From Nitrococcus mobilis Nb-231 (GTDB lineage: Bacteria > Pseudomonadota > Gammaproteobacteria > Nitrococcales > Nitrococcaceae), in assembly GCF_000153205.1 (NCBI RefSeq), contig NZ_CH672427.1, forward strand, positions 1,620,160 through 1,684,159: 64,000 nt of DNA, written 5' to 3'. The translations under genes were made by a program, and so were the position numbers. Below the pieces are notes generated by a model that was not told the DNA's origin, did no database searches, and saw only the letters and a program-made list of their open reading frames with translations. This document shows positions 15,955-26,363 of the stretch, in pieces (position 1 is the stretch's first letter; every line of letters starts with the position of its first letter).

Positions 15955-17427
15955 CTACCGGAAGGCCGGCTCGTCGAAGCTGCGCAACTTGCGTGAATGC
16001 AGCGCATCCACTCCCCCCTCTTTGAGGATGCGGATGGTCTCCAGGCCGATGGAAAGATGCTGGTTGATGCGCGTGCGATAGAAGGCGTTGGCCATACTGC
16101 GTAGCTTGAGCTCGCCGTGCATGGGTTTGTCGGAGACACATAACAGTGTGCCATACGGCACTCGCAGCCGGAAACCGTTCGCCGCGATGGTGGCACTTTC
16201 CATGTCCACCGCGATTGCCCGCGACTGGCTGAAGCGCTCGTAGAGCTCCTCATAGCGAAACTCCCAATTGCGATTGTCCGTCGTCGCCACGGTACCGGTA
16301 CGCAGCCGGGTTTTGACATCGACGCCCGTCAAACCCGTTATCTGCACCACCGCGCTCTGCAGTGCAACCTGAACCTCGGCGATCGTAGGCAACGGCACCC
16401 ACAACGGCAGGTCCTGATCGAGCACATGATCCTCGCGGATATAGGCGTGAGCGAGGACATAATCGCCAAGCTGCTGCGATCGGCGCAGCCCCCCACAGTG
16501 GCCGACCATGAGCCAGCCGTGCGGGCGCAGCACGGCCAAATGATCGGTCACGGTCTTGGCATTGGAAGGACCGAAGCCGATATTAATGAGCGTGATGCCG
16601 AGTCGATCCTCGCTCACCAAGTGATACGCCGGCATGGGCGGCAGGTGAGCCGCCGGCCGGCCCCGTGCCCGACCCTGGCTGAACCGCGGGTTGGGTGTTA
16701 TCACATCGCCTGGCTCGACAAAAGCGGCATACTCGCAGCCCTGCTCGACCTGCTGACGGCCGTAGGCGATGAAATCGTCCACGTAGCGCTGGTAATTGGT
16801 GAACAGCACAAAGCCCTGGAAATGGGACGGGTCGGTACCCGTGTAATGATACAGGCGTTGCAGAGCGAGATCCGCGCGCTGCGCTGGGAACAGCGCCAAC
16901 GGATAGGGGTGCCCGGACGGTGTGCGGTAAGTGCCATTGGCGATGGCGTCGTCGATTTGGCCCAGATTGGGCAGATAGAACACCGACTCCATAGCCCGCA
17001 GTTGCTCACGATCGAGATCGGCTGTCGCCTCCTCGATTACGAACGGCAACGGGATCGCTTGGCGGCTCACACCGATTTGTACCGGCACCCGATGATGCTT
17101 GAGCAACAACTCGATCTGCTCGCGGTAGTAGCCGGCAAACAGGTCAGGGCGTGTCAGTGTGGTACCGTGCACCCCCGGATTACGCAGGCTGCCGTAGGCC
17201 GGTCGGGCAACCGTCACCAAATGTTCGACCCCAACCTCGATGCCGATGTACGGATAACAGGCATCCAACGTCGGCTGCGCAGTGTGGTTGCCCGCAACGA
17301 ACTGTTGATACCGTTGCCGGATACGCCCCACCGCACCCTCGTAGAGCTCGGTGATATAGGCAACCGCCGCGTGCGCATCGGTGAAGGATCGTAGATCGCG
17401 TACCGCGCCATGACGCGTTCCGGGCAT
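15955..17427 (-). CDS. amn: AMP nucleosidase
   Basis: 490-aa AMP nucleosidase, near the E. coli length (484). It hydrolyses AMP to adenine and ribose 5-phosphate. The N-terminal AMN-specific domain covers roughly residues 1-190, and the C-terminal half is a purine nucleoside phosphorylase-like fold with INIGFGPSNAKTVTDHLAVL, MVGHCGGLRRSQQLGDYVLA and VDMESATIAANGF, where the glutamate contacts ribose. It lies upstream of guanine deaminase on the same strand. Together with adenine deaminase it gives a route AMP to adenine to hypoxanthine. In other species amn responds to phosphate or energy state; no such site is evident here. Confidence 0.95.
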   Translation of the reverse strand: MPGTRHGAVRDLRSFTDAHAAVAYITELYEGAVGRIRQRYQQFVAGNHTAQPTLDACYPYIGIEVGVEHLVTVARPAYGSLRNPGVHGTTLTRPDLFAGYYREQIELLLKHHRVPVQIGVSRQAIPLPFVIEEATADLDREQLRAMESVFYLPNLGQIDDAIANGTYRTPSGHPYPLALFPAQRADLALQRLYHYTGTDPSHFQGFVLFTNYQRYVDDFIAYGRQQVEQGCEYAAFVEPGDVITPNPRFSQGRARGRPAAHLPPMPAYHLVSEDRLGITLINIGFGPSNAKTVTDHLAVLRPHGWLMVGHCGGLRRSQQLGDYVLAHAYIREDHVLDQDLPLWVPLPTIAEVQVALQSAVVQITGLTGVDVKTRLRTGTVATTDNRNWEFRYEELYERFSQSRAIAVDMESATIAANGFRLRVPYGTLLCVSDKPMHGELKLRSMANAFYRTRINQHLSIGLETIRILKEGGVDALHSRKLRSFDEPAFR

Positions 17428-17598
17428 GAGTGAGCCTCCCTATCGATCCCCCGTGCGACGCCACGGATAAAGCCCCGCGGCGACCGTGCAGCGCAGCCGC
17501 CGCGCGCCTGCCAAAGCCGGGTCCGAAACAAGCCGTCAAGTACGGCACGCAGGCCCGAACTCCACGCTCTAGCAGCCCTTAGGCTGCCCAGACAGCAG

Positions 17599-19320
17599 TC
17601 ACCGCAGACTGATGTAACCGGTGTGCTCCAGCTTGAGAATGATCTGTTGGGCGGCTTCATCCGGCGTGCAATCGGTGGTATCGATGCGCAACTCTGGATT
17701 CTCCGGCACTTCATAAGGATCGTCGATGCCGGTGAAGTTCTTGATCAGGCCAGCCCGGGCCTTAGCGTATAAGCCCTTGCGGTCGCGGCGCTCGCATTCT
17801 TCCAAAGGTGTGGCAATATGGATCTCAAGAAAACCGCCGCCAGTTTCCTCCACCATTTGGCGCACACTCCGGCGAGTCTCGGTATAGGGCGCAATGGGCG
17901 CGCACAGGGCGACGCCACCGTTTTTGGTGATCTCGCCGGCTACGAAGCCGATGCGTTTGATATTGAGGTCGCGGTGCTCCTTGGAGAAGCCGAGCTCGCT
18001 GGATAGGTGCTTACGCACGAGATCGCCGTCCAGCAAAGTGACCCGGCGGCCGCCCAGTTCCATGAGCTTGACCATAACGGCGTTGGCGATGGTGGATTTT
18101 CCGGAGCCGGACAGTCCGGTGAAGAAGATGGTAAAGCCTTGTTTCGACTTCGGCGGATAGGTTCTTCGCAACTCCTCGACTACTTCCCGATAACCGAACC
18201 ACTCGGGGATCTCCAATCCCTCACGCATCCGTCGACGGAATTCGGTACCGGAGATGTTCAGCACGCTCTCATCGTCGTGGACCTCCGTGACCGGCGCATA
18301 CTCGGCCCGTTGCTTGACGTAGACCATCATCCGAAACGGCACGACCTCGATGCCGATCTCATCGCTATAGCGCTCGACCAACTCCTGCGCCTCGTAAGGC
18401 CCGTAGAAACTCTCGCCGTTGCTATTACTGCCTGGCCCGGCGTGGTCCCGACCAATAATGAAGTGGGTGCAACCGTGGTTCTTGCGGATCAGGGCGTGCC
18501 ACATAGCCTCCCGCGGCCCACCCATACGCATGGCCAGTGGCAGCAACGAGAGCATCGTCGTTTGCTCCGGATATTTTTTAAGAACGTGCTCGTAGCAACG
18601 CACGCGGGAGAAATGATCCACATCGCCAGGCTTGGTCATGCCGACCACCGGGTTGATCAGAAGGTTCGCTTCCACCTGTTTGGCGGCACGGAAGGTCAGC
18701 TCAACATGCGCCCGATGCATGGGATTGCGTGTCTGGAAAGCCACTACCCGGCGCCAACCTGCTTTAGCGAAACGCTCACGCAGCTGCTCGGGGGTCATTC
18801 GCAGATGGTTGAAATCGTAATGCACCGGCTCACTGAGACCATGCAATCGCCCCCCAAGGCAGACCGGATGCGCCTGGTGAAAGAGATAATGCACACCGGG
18901 ATGAGCCGCATCATCGGTACCGAAGACCCCGAGCCCCTCGGCGCGCCGATCAGGTTCCCAAATCTCAGCCACGTCCAAAACCGCGATCAACAGGCCTTCA
19001 GGATCGCGCAGAGCCACCTTATCCCCCACTGCGAGACCTTCGGCGAACTCGCGCGTAACATCCAAGGTGATGGGGATGGGCCACAATGTACCGTCGGCTA
19101 GTCGCATCTCCTCAACCACGCGCTCGTAGTCGGCACGGTCGAGGAAGCCTTCCAGTGGCGAGAAGCCACCATTGAGCAGCAATTCGATATCACAAAGCTG
19201 GCGTTGCGTTAGATCCCAGCTGACGTAGTCAACGGCTCGTACCTTCTCCTCGGCCGCGTCGGCGGACGGAAGATACAGTATCTTTAGCTGGCCCCCATGA
19301 GGCGCGATGAGATCGGTCAT
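17599..19320 (-). CDS. bifunctional ATP sulfurylase / APS kinase
   Basis: 573-aa fusion. Residues 1-390 are sulfate adenylyltransferase with QTRNPMHRAH (the HxxH site near 195-204) and IIGRDHAGPGSN. Residues 395-573 are adenylylsulfate kinase with the P-loop GLSGSGKST (about 401-409), DGDLVRKHLS and GLYAKARAGLIKNFTG. It would convert sulfate and ATP to APS and then PAPS for assimilation or sulfation. In sulfur oxidisers a Sat can also run in reverse to make ATP from APS, but fusion to an intact kinase favours the PAPS-forming direction. The start ATG at 19320 has GGAAAGG upstream. The neighbours are unrelated in function, and no other cys genes are in the window. Confidence 0.95.
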   Translation of the reverse strand: MTDLIAPHGGQLKILYLPSADAAEEKVRAVDYVSWDLTQRQLCDIELLLNGGFSPLEGFLDRADYERVVEEMRLADGTLWPIPITLDVTREFAEGLAVGDKVALRDPEGLLIAVLDVAEIWEPDRRAEGLGVFGTDDAAHPGVHYLFHQAHPVCLGGRLHGLSEPVHYDFNHLRMTPEQLRERFAKAGWRRVVAFQTRNPMHRAHVELTFRAAKQVEANLLINPVVGMTKPGDVDHFSRVRCYEHVLKKYPEQTTMLSLLPLAMRMGGPREAMWHALIRKNHGCTHFIIGRDHAGPGSNSNGESFYGPYEAQELVERYSDEIGIEVVPFRMMVYVKQRAEYAPVTEVHDDESVLNISGTEFRRRMREGLEIPEWFGYREVVEELRRTYPPKSKQGFTIFFTGLSGSGKSTIANAVMVKLMELGGRRVTLLDGDLVRKHLSSELGFSKEHRDLNIKRIGFVAGEITKNGGVALCAPIAPYTETRRSVRQMVEETGGGFLEIHIATPLEECERRDRKGLYAKARAGLIKNFTGIDDPYEVPENPELRIDTTDCTPDEAAQQIILKLEHTGYISLR

Positions 19321-19506
19321 ATCCCTTTCCTAAGTAAGAACTAAATCCACTGAAAAGCGGGCACTTCGTGTTAGCCGCAAAAACACCTCGCCCGCGACCG
19401 CAGGGTAGAGGCGCAACAACGCCCCACAAACGGAGGTTGGCAAGCATTGCCATCGACAGGATTGCTTATTGGCGAAGCGCCGCAACGTATCATCCTGCAC
19501 GTAGGC

Positions 19507-20706
19507 TCAAGCGCTATGATATTCGCTGTTCTCGGCCTGGTTCTGCCCAGGCGAGCGCAATCCCAACACCACCAGAAACCACAAACCCGCTACCACAGCA
19601 CAGAATTGGAACGTCCCGTCAACACCGAAACGCCCATAAACCGCCCCGCCCAGCACACCCCCGAGAAACGCGCCGATGAATTGGCAGGTGGAAAAGACTC
19701 CCAGTGCCGCCCCCTTGGCATCCGCCGGCGCGAAACGGGAGACCAACGAAGGGAGACTGGACTCCAAGATATTGAAGGCGGTGAAATAGACGATCAACCC
19801 CACGACGACCGCCCACGGCGCAACGTGGATCGCATCTCCTAACGCCAGTGTTCCAACGACCAGCACCGCAACCATCGCTGCGATCAAACGGTGCATCATA
19901 CCCTTAGCCTCGCCTACGCTCACGGCCGGGAAGAGCAAAGCGGCCGAGATCAGCATCACCGGGACATAGAGCTTCCAGTGCTCGGGAGGCGATAAATGGA
20001 TGCTGTTTTGTATGACTACCGGCAGAACTACGAAGCTGGCGGTAAGAATCAAGTGTAAGGCAAGCACACTCAAATCGAGCCGAATCAGATCTGGATGCCG
20101 CAATGCTCGACCGAAGGAACCCGGGCGAATCTCGCGATCATGGGTATGCTCGTAATGACCGGGAACGAACAAGTAGAGCAGTACCATGGACAGCAGTGCA
20201 AGCGCGGCCGTACACCAGAAGATCCCCGTCAGTCCAAGGTAATAAGCTACCGTGGGTGCGATAACGAGCGCCAGCATGAATGCCGCACCTACGCTGATCC
20301 CGAGGAAGGCCATGATCTTGGTACGCTGGCTCGCGCGCGTGGCATCGGCCGCCAGCGCCATGACCGCTGCGGCAATGGCGCCGCAACCCTGCAAAGCTCG
20401 ACCCAGGATCACACCGTAGATGCTCGTGGACAGCGCGGCCACCACGCTGCCCAATGCGAATATCAGCAATCCGCCGATGATAATCGGCTTGCGCCCGATC
20501 CGATCCGAAGCCATACCCATCGGTACCTGAAAAATGGCCTGGGTCAGGCCGTAAGCGCCCAGGGCAAGGCCAATCAGGGTCGGCGTGGCCGAGGTAAGCT
20601 GGTCCGCGTAGAGCGTGAACACGGGCATAATAAAAAACAACCCGAGCATACGCAGACCAAAAATCGAGGCGAGACCGAGCGACGCTCGGCGCTCGGCGCT
20701 CGTCAT
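19507..20706 (-). CDS. MFS transporter
   Basis: About 399 aa from ATG 20706, with some twelve hydrophobic segments. The loop 2-3 signature appears as PMGMASDRIGRKP, the classic GxxSDRxGRR-type motif of the major facilitator superfamily. The open frame continues to 20871, but the added 55 residues are polar and unlike a transporter N-terminus; MTSAERRASLGLAS fits. It is divergent from uvrA, and an MFS gene beside uvrA (and ssb) is a common gammaproteobacterial arrangement. The substrate is unknown; drug or small-molecule efflux is the usual guess. Confidence 0.88.
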   Translation of the reverse strand: MTSAERRASLGLASIFGLRMLGLFFIMPVFTLYADQLTSATPTLIGLALGAYGLTQAIFQVPMGMASDRIGRKPIIIGGLLIFALGSVVAALSTSIYGVILGRALQGCGAIAAAVMALAADATRASQRTKIMAFLGISVGAAFMLALVIAPTVAYYLGLTGIFWCTAALALLSMVLLYLFVPGHYEHTHDREIRPGSFGRALRHPDLIRLDLSVLALHLILTASFVVLPVVIQNSIHLSPPEHWKLYVPVMLISAALLFPAVSVGEAKGMMHRLIAAMVAVLVVGTLALGDAIHVAPWAVVVGLIVYFTAFNILESSLPSLVSRFAPADAKGAALGVFSTCQFIGAFLGGVLGGAVYGRFGVDGTFQFCAVVAGLWFLVVLGLRSPGQNQAENSEYHSA

Positions 20707-20898
20707 CGGATCACTTGACCGAGGTTTTTTGGAGCTCAAGGTCGTTCGGACACTATCTGGGCTATGGAGATGAGACGGGCTTCGCTGCTGGCGTATAGTA
20801 ACAGGTTGTCCTTCGGACCCCAAACTCGCCCCATGAAGCCCTCTTAGTCCTCGGCACGAGGGGTAACGCAAAGATCAGCACTAACAGGCTCTGTATTT
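20707..20898. promoter_or_regulatory. divergent promoter region MFS/uvrA
   Basis: 192 bases between the MFS and uvrA start codons must hold both promoters. I found no clear LexA box. The nearest candidate, CTG-N11-CAG at 20788-20804, has the wrong spacing. Confidence 0.4.
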
Positions 20899-23799
20899 AT
20901 GGACACCATTCGAATCCAAGGCGCGCGGACTCACAACCTGTGCAGCATCGATCTCGAGCTGCCTCGCGACCGGCTCACTGTAATCACCGGCATCTCGGGC
21001 TCGGGCAAGTCTTCGCTTGCCTTCGACACGATCTTTGCTGAGGGCCAGCGACGCTATGTCGAGTCGCTCTCGGCCTATGCCAGACAGTTTTTATCCCTAA
21101 TGCAGAAGCCGGACGTGGATCATATCGAGGGTCTCTCACCGGCCATTTCCATCGAACAGAAGGCCAGCTCACATAATCCGCGCTCCACGGTAGGCACAGT
21201 GACCGAAATCTATGACTACCTACGTCTGCTCTATGCGCGGGCCGGCACACCCTGCTGCCCTGAGCACGGTATTGAGCTCAATGCGCAGACGGTGAGCCAG
21301 ATGGTCGATCAGATTCTGAGCCTTCCCGAAGGAACCAAGCTCATGCTGCTGGCCCCGCGAGTGGAGGGCCGCAAGGGTGAGCATTACGCGGTCATGGAAG
21401 AGCTGCGCAGGATAGGATTTATCCGCGCCCGAATCGATGGCGAGGTAATGGAGCTCGATGAGCTACCGAGGCTCAATGCCAAGCACGTTCATACCATCGA
21501 GGCCGTAGTCGACCGGTTTCGGGTACGCCCCGATCAGGCGGCGCGTATCGCAGACTCTGTGGAGACTTGCCTAGAACTCACGGGTGGCAACGCACGGCTC
21601 AGTCTCCTTGAGGCGGGCTCAGCGGATGATGAGCTGATTTTTTCGGCCTGCTTCGCCTGCCCCCAGTGCGGGTACTCTCTGGCCGAACTCGAGCCGCGCT
21701 TGTTCTCTTTTAATAATCCGCAAGGGGCTTGTGCGCTTTGCAGCGGCCTAGGGCAGCAGCAGTTCTTCGATCCCGAGCGGCTCGTCCAGCATCCCGAGCT
21801 CTCGCTGCCCGGCGGTGCGGTACGAGGCTGGGACCGACGCAACGTTTATTACAGCCAACTGCTCAGCGATCTCGCCGATCATTACAGTTTCGGCCTCGAG
21901 ACACCGTTTGGTGCCCTCCCACAGCGAATCCGCGATATCCTACTCTACGGCAGCGGCGATGAATGCATCGAATTTCGCTATCGCACACCCCAAGGCCGGC
22001 ACAAGGTCAACCGTCACTCTTTCGAGGGCATCATCCCGAATATACAGCGCCGCTATCGCGAGACCGACTCCAGCGTCGTCCGCGAAGAACTTGCCCATTA
22101 CCTCACCCTGCGCGTGTGTCCGGACTGCCACGGCACCCGCCTCAATCGCGGCGCACGGCATGTCTTCATCGCTGGACAGAGCCTACCGGGACTTGCTGAG
22201 TGTTCTATCGGTCAAGCACTCGCCTTTTTCGAGCAGCTGGCCCTGCCCGGCAGTAAAGGGGCGATCGCCGAGCCGATCAGCAAGGAAATTCAAAAGCGGC
22301 TGTCGTTTCTCGTTAATGTCGGGCTGGAATATCTAACCCTTGCACGCAGCGCCAACACCCTCTCCGCCGGTGAGTCCCAGCGCATTCGCCTAGCAAGCCA
22401 GATCGGAGCCGGACTCGTTGGGGTGATGTACGTGCTGGACGAGCCGTCGATCGGTCTGCATCAACGAGACAATGAGCGGCTGCTGCAAACGCTGCTGGAG
22501 TTGCGTGATCTCGGTAACACACTCATCGTGGTCGAGCACGACGAGGATGCCATTCGTACCGCAGACCATATTGTGGATATTGGTCCGGGTGCCGGAACCC
22601 ACGGCGGCCGCGTCGTGGCACAGGGTCGCATCGCCGATATTGAGCGCAGCCTTGAATCGATTACCGGGGATTACCTCTGCGGTCGCCGCCGCATCGAGGT
22701 TCCCATCCGACGCAAGCCCGTCGAGCCAAGCCGAACCGTCCGTTTACGTAACGCCCGCGGCAATAATTTGCGCGGAATCGACGTCCAGATTCCGGCTGGA
22801 GTGATGATCTGCGTAACCGGCGTCTCAGGTTCCGGAAAATCAACTTTGATCAACGATACGCTGTACCGCTATGCAGCACGCGAGCTCAATGGGGCTAGCG
22901 AGACGCCGGCGCCGTGTGACGGCGTCGACAACTTGGAACTATTCGATAAAGTCACCGACATCGATCAGAGCCCCATCGGTCGCACGCCTCGCTCCAATCC
23001 CGCCACTTATACCGGAGTGCTTGCACCGCTACGCGCGCTCTTTGCGGGAACAGCCGAGGCCCGCTCGCGCGGTTACCGTCCAGGCCGCTTCAGCTTTAAC
23101 ATCAAGGGCGGGCGCTGCGAAGCTTGCCAGGGGGACGGGATGCTCCGAGTCGAGATGCATTTTCTGCCGGATATCTACGTCCCTTGCGACATTTGCAAAG
23201 GCCGGCGCTATAACCGCGAAACGCTGGAGATCAAGTACAAAGGCCGCAATATCTATGAAACTCTGCAGCTCACCGTAGCGGATGCCCTCGATTGTTTCGG
23301 TGCGGTGCCCGTTATCAAGCGCAAGCTGCAAACACTCGTGGATGTAGGCTTGGGGTATATCAAGCTCGGGCAAAGCGCTACCACCCTCTCCGGAGGCGAG
23401 GCTCAACGCGTCAAACTGGCGCGAGAGCTATCCAAGCGCGATACCGGTAAGACCCTCTATATTCTGGACGAGCCTACCACTGGACTACATTTCCACGACA
23501 TCAATCAATTGCTGCAAATCCTGCAGCGGCTGCGTGATCATGGCAATACAGTGATCGTCATCGAACACAACCTGGATGTGATCAAAACGGCTGACTGGAT
23601 CATTGATCTCGGCCCTGAAGGAGGTACCGGTGGTGGCCAAATCGTGGCCACCGGCACGCCAGAGGATATAGCGAATGCAGCGCAATCCCACACGGGGCGT
23701 TTTTTGAAACCGCTGCTGGCAGCGCAGCTCTTGCGCTGCGGCCAAGCAAAGCCGGCGGCACGACAGCACGATTCGCGCGACTCAGCGAGCCCCGTATAG
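20899..23799 (+). CDS. uvrA: excinuclease ABC subunit A
   Basis: 966-aa UvrA, the damage-recognising ATPase of nucleotide excision repair, somewhat longer than E. coli UvrA (940). Two ABC ATPase modules are visible: Walker [10 protein letters not shown] at 31-39 and GVSGSGKST near 641. The ABC signatures are [13 protein letters not shown] and [12 protein letters not shown], with Walker [10 protein letters not shown] and LDEPTTGLH. The zinc-binding clusters CPQCG...CALC and CEACQGDG...CDIC are intact. The extra length is a C-terminal tail rich in Ala/Arg after the last domain. Expression may be constitutive because no LexA site is evident upstream. Confidence 0.98.
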   Translation: MDTIRIQGARTHNLCSIDLELPRDRLTVITGISGSGKSSLAFDTIFAEGQRRYVESLSAYARQFLSLMQKPDVDHIEGLSPAISIEQKASSHNPRSTVGTVTEIYDYLRLLYARAGTPCCPEHGIELNAQTVSQMVDQILSLPEGTKLMLLAPRVEGRKGEHYAVMEELRRIGFIRARIDGEVMELDELPRLNAKHVHTIEAVVDRFRVRPDQAARIADSVETCLELTGGNARLSLLEAGSADDELIFSACFACPQCGYSLAELEPRLFSFNNPQGACALCSGLGQQQFFDPERLVQHPELSLPGGAVRGWDRRNVYYSQLLSDLADHYSFGLETPFGALPQRIRDILLYGSGDECIEFRYRTPQGRHKVNRHSFEGIIPNIQRRYRETDSSVVREELAHYLTLRVCPDCHGTRLNRGARHVFIAGQSLPGLAECSIGQALAFFEQLALPGSKGAIAEPISKEIQKRLSFLVNVGLEYLTLARSANTLSAGESQRIRLASQIGAGLVGVMYVLDEPSIGLHQRDNERLLQTLLELRDLGNTLIVVEHDEDAIRTADHIVDIGPGAGTHGGRVVAQGRIADIERSLESITGDYLCGRRRIEVPIRRKPVEPSRTVRLRNARGNNLRGIDVQIPAGVMICVTGVSGSGKSTLINDTLYRYAARELNGASETPAPCDGVDNLELFDKVTDIDQSPIGRTPRSNPATYTGVLAPLRALFAGTAEARSRGYRPGRFSFNIKGGRCEACQGDGMLRVEMHFLPDIYVPCDICKGRRYNRETLEIKYKGRNIYETLQLTVADALDCFGAVPVIKRKLQTLVDVGLGYIKLGQSATTLSGGEAQRVKLARELSKRDTGKTLYILDEPTTGLHFHDINQLLQILQRLRDHGNTVIVIEHNLDVIKTADWIIDLGPEGGTGGGQIVATGTPEDIANAAQSHTGRFLKPLLAAQLLRCGQAKPAARQHDSRDSASPV

Positions 23800-23807
23800 G
23801 CGCTTTG

Positions 23808-24788
23808 TTATGGTAGCAGGTGCTTGATCGCGCCGCGTTCTTCTGCTAGTTCCTGCTCGGTAGCGAGCATACGCGTGCGACTGAATTCATCGATTTCCAA
23901 CCCCTCTACCACTTGGTAGTTACCAGCACTGCAACGGCACGGGAAGGAAAAGAAAAGACCTTCGGCGATCCCATAGCTGCCGTCCGAGAGTATCGCCATG
24001 CTTACCCAATCGTCTTCCGGTGTACCCAGGATCCAACTACGCATGTGATCAATGATGGCATTCGCCGCCGAGGCCGCGCTGGATTGGCCGCGGGCCCTGA
24101 TGATGGCCGCACCACGTTGCTGAACGGTCGGTATGAAATCCTGCGTCAACCACTGCCGATCGACCAGGCCGTTGGCACGGCGTCCTTTAACCGTAGCCTG
24201 GCTGATATCCGGATACTGGGTCGATGAATGATTTCCCCAGATAATCATCTGCCGCAACTCATTGACGCGGGCGCCCGTCTTACTTGCCAGCTGGGCCAGC
24301 GCTCGATTGTGATCCAACCGCGTCATAGCAGTGAAACGACGGGGGGCGATGGTCGGGGCGTTGCGTTGTACGATCAGTGCGTTGGTATTGGCGGGATTAC
24401 CCACAACCAACACCCGAACGCTGCGGCTCGCCATTGCATCGATCGCCTTGCCTTGCTGGGAGAAGATGGCGGCATTCGCTTCCAGCAGATCCCGGCGTTC
24501 CATCCCCGGACCACGTGGTTTGGCGCCGATCAATAGGATGAAATGCGCATCCCGAAACGCAATTTTGGCTTGATCACTGGTCGTAACCCCAGCCAGCAAT
24601 GGAAAAGCACAGTCCTCGAGCTCCATTACCACGCCTTCGAGCACTTCCAACGCCGGAGTGATTTCGAGTAACTGCAGAATCACCGGCTGATCCTTGCCGA
24701 ACATCTCGCCAGCGGCAATTCGGAACAACAGGCTATAACCGATCTGACCCGCAGCACCAGTTACCGCAACGCGCACAGGTGCTTTCAT
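23808..24788 (-). CDS. mdh: malate dehydrogenase (NAD, long-type)
   Basis: 326-aa malate dehydrogenase of the TCA cycle, oxidising malate to oxaloacetate. The Rossmann motif is [17 protein letters not shown] at the N-terminus. The substrate-binding arginines lie in [25 protein letters not shown] follows, and the catalytic His is in [13 protein letters not shown]. This is the MDH type 2 form, not the shorter E. coli Mdh. The start ATG at 24788 has TAGGAGT upstream. It converges on uvrA with only eight bases between the stop codons. Confidence 0.96.
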   Translation of the reverse strand: MKAPVRVAVTGAAGQIGYSLLFRIAAGEMFGKDQPVILQLLEITPALEVLEGVVMELEDCAFPLLAGVTTSDQAKIAFRDAHFILLIGAKPRGPGMERRDLLEANAAIFSQQGKAIDAMASRSVRVLVVGNPANTNALIVQRNAPTIAPRRFTAMTRLDHNRALAQLASKTGARVNELRQMIIWGNHSSTQYPDISQATVKGRRANGLVDRQWLTQDFIPTVQQRGAAIIRARGQSSAASAANAIIDHMRSWILGTPEDDWVSMAILSDGSYGIAEGLFFSFPCRCSAGNYQVVEGLEIDEFSRTRMLATEQELAEERGAIKHLLP

Positions 24789-24996
24789 GACAAGGCACTC
24801 CTAAGTGCTTGGGGACGAGAGGATGGCAAACGCCGGCCCGCAATCAGAGAACTCAGGTTCTGGTGGCATTCTAGCAAAAGCGTGGGGTAGCCTCGCCCTC
24901 GACCGGTAATATCGCTTATCGGCTAATCGCTTGCCCTAACCGCGCCGCGTCTTTGGTGCCGCCGAGCCAGTGCTGCCGCCACTGCCGAACCGTCCC
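24789..24996. other. intergenic, nothing recognised
   Basis: Upstream region of mdh and downstream of the SAM hydrolase. It should contain the mdh promoter; I see no gene. Confidence 0.4.
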
Positions 24997-25728
24997 TCAC
25001 GTAATAGTCTGGAAGCAGAGCGAATCGCCCACTTCCAGACCAAATCGCTGAGCCGCATTCCCCTGATTGACCGCGATCTCGACCAGTCCGAGTGAGTTTC
25101 GATACCAAAATACTATCCCTGGAGCCACATCGGCAAACGTGCGTGCCTCGATTATAGGCTGACCTGAAACTACAGGGCCCACGCCCCTCGACAACGTTGC
25201 GGCACGTCGGCCGGTTAGCACATTGCCGTAGCCATCAATGTAGACGATCCTATCGGTATCCGCAGGTAAATCCCGTCCGACCCAATCCACGATCTCGCAC
25301 TGATCAGCGATACGCCCGCATATGGCCAACTCGGCAGCCGCCGGAGCGAATACATCGCGACCATGGAAACTTGCCGAAACGCCGCCCGGTATAGGCAACG
25401 CAAACACCCGTCGATCCACCGCCGCGGCATTGATAGTCGGCGCCAACAAGCCATTATCAGGACCAACAAACCAGCGACCATCCAGTGTGGCGGCAATAGC
25501 GCGGCGCTCGGTGCCCACGCCCGGATCGACGACTGCCACAATCACCGCCGCGGGCTTAATCCAATGCGCGATGGCAGCGAGCAAGTAACCGGCCTCGCGT
25601 GGCCGAAAGGCTGCTGCATCATGCATCAGATCGATAATGGGATGTGTCGGGCATCGTGTCGCCAACACGGCCTTCACCTGCCCAACATACGGGCCCCGCC
25701 AGCCAAAGTCCGTGAACAGCAGGAACAT
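24997..25728 (-). CDS. SAM hydrolase / DUF62-family protein
   Basis: 243-aa member of the S-adenosyl-L-methionine hydroxide adenosyltransferase family (formerly DUF62), which splits SAM with water to adenosine and methionine and is related to fluorinase and chlorinase. Visible signatures are FTDFGWRGPYVGQVK at the N-terminus (Asp that binds SAM), VVDPGVGTERR, FVGPDNGLL and FHGRDVFAPAA. I use the ATG at 25728 (MFLLFTDFG) because members begin there; the frame stays open to 25794. The halogenating branch carries a distinctive extra loop that I do not see, so a hydrolase is more likely. It lies downstream of rplQ, in the same direction. Confidence 0.88.
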   Translation of the reverse strand: MFLLFTDFGWRGPYVGQVKAVLATRCPTHPIIDLMHDAAAFRPREAGYLLAAIAHWIKPAAVIVAVVDPGVGTERRAIAATLDGRWFVGPDNGLLAPTINAAAVDRRVFALPIPGGVSASFHGRDVFAPAAAELAICGRIADQCEIVDWVGRDLPADTDRIVYIDGYGNVLTGRRAATLSRGVGPVVSGQPIIEARTFADVAPGIVFWYRNSLGLVEIAVNQGNAAQRFGLEVGDSLCFQTIT

Positions 25729-25854
25729 GACATTAACTGCGTTGCTATTGCCGCAACAGGGTGGTACTGACCGACGAGGTGTCCCACGGCCCAACCGCCT
25801 CGCCGACCCGCTTTCCCGTACCCCTCCTAACTAAACCGGAGGCAGGCCGGACGA

Positions 25855-26253
25855 CTATTCAGCGGCTGGCGACTCAGCGGCTGGCGACTGCGGCTGCAAT
25901 CGATCTACCAGTTCGACGTATGCCATCGGTGCGTTATCCCCTGGCCGAAAGCCTGCCTTGAGCACGCGCAAATACCCCCCGGGGCGCTCTCGACAGTTCG
26001 GTCCAAGCTCATCGAAGAGCTTTCTCACTACACCCTTGTCACGTAGGCGTGAGAATGCCAAGCGTCGGTTGGCAACCGTATCCTCCTTGGCCAGGGTAAG
26101 CAGCGGTTCCGCTACCCGCCGTAACTCCTTGGCCTTGGGTAGCGTGGTGCGAATCGCCTCATGGTAAAAAAGCGAGGCCGCCATGTTACGGAACATCGCC
26201 TGCCTATGGCTGCTGGTGCGGCCAAGCTTACGCCCAGCTTTACGATGGCGCAT
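25855..26253 (-). CDS. rplQ: 50S ribosomal protein L17
   Basis: 132-aa L17 beginning [20 protein letters not shown], with [17 protein letters not shown] as expected. It lies at the exit of the peptide tunnel and is the last gene of the alpha operon after rpoA. The C-terminus ends in a short repeated [12 protein letters not shown]-like tail, a small local duplication not part of the core fold. Confidence 0.97.
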   Translation of the reverse strand: MRHRKAGRKLGRTSSHRQAMFRNMAASLFYHEAIRTTLPKAKELRRVAEPLLTLAKEDTVANRRLAFSRLRDKGVVRKLFDELGPNCRERPGGYLRVLKAGFRPGDNAPMAYVELVDRLQPQSPAAESPAAE

Positions 26254-26363
26254 ATTCTGAGCTCCCTTTTTCGAGCCAACATTCCGGACTTTTGGGGAAA
26301 ACGCTCCCGCTCAGCCACTCCGCCTTAACTTCATTAATTCAAGTTCGTCTCAGCAGCCCAATT

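Noticed and set aside
20788-20804. Possible LexA box upstream of uvrA
   Set aside because: The half-sites CTG and CAG are 11 bases apart instead of 10, and the CTGT/ACAG context is missing.
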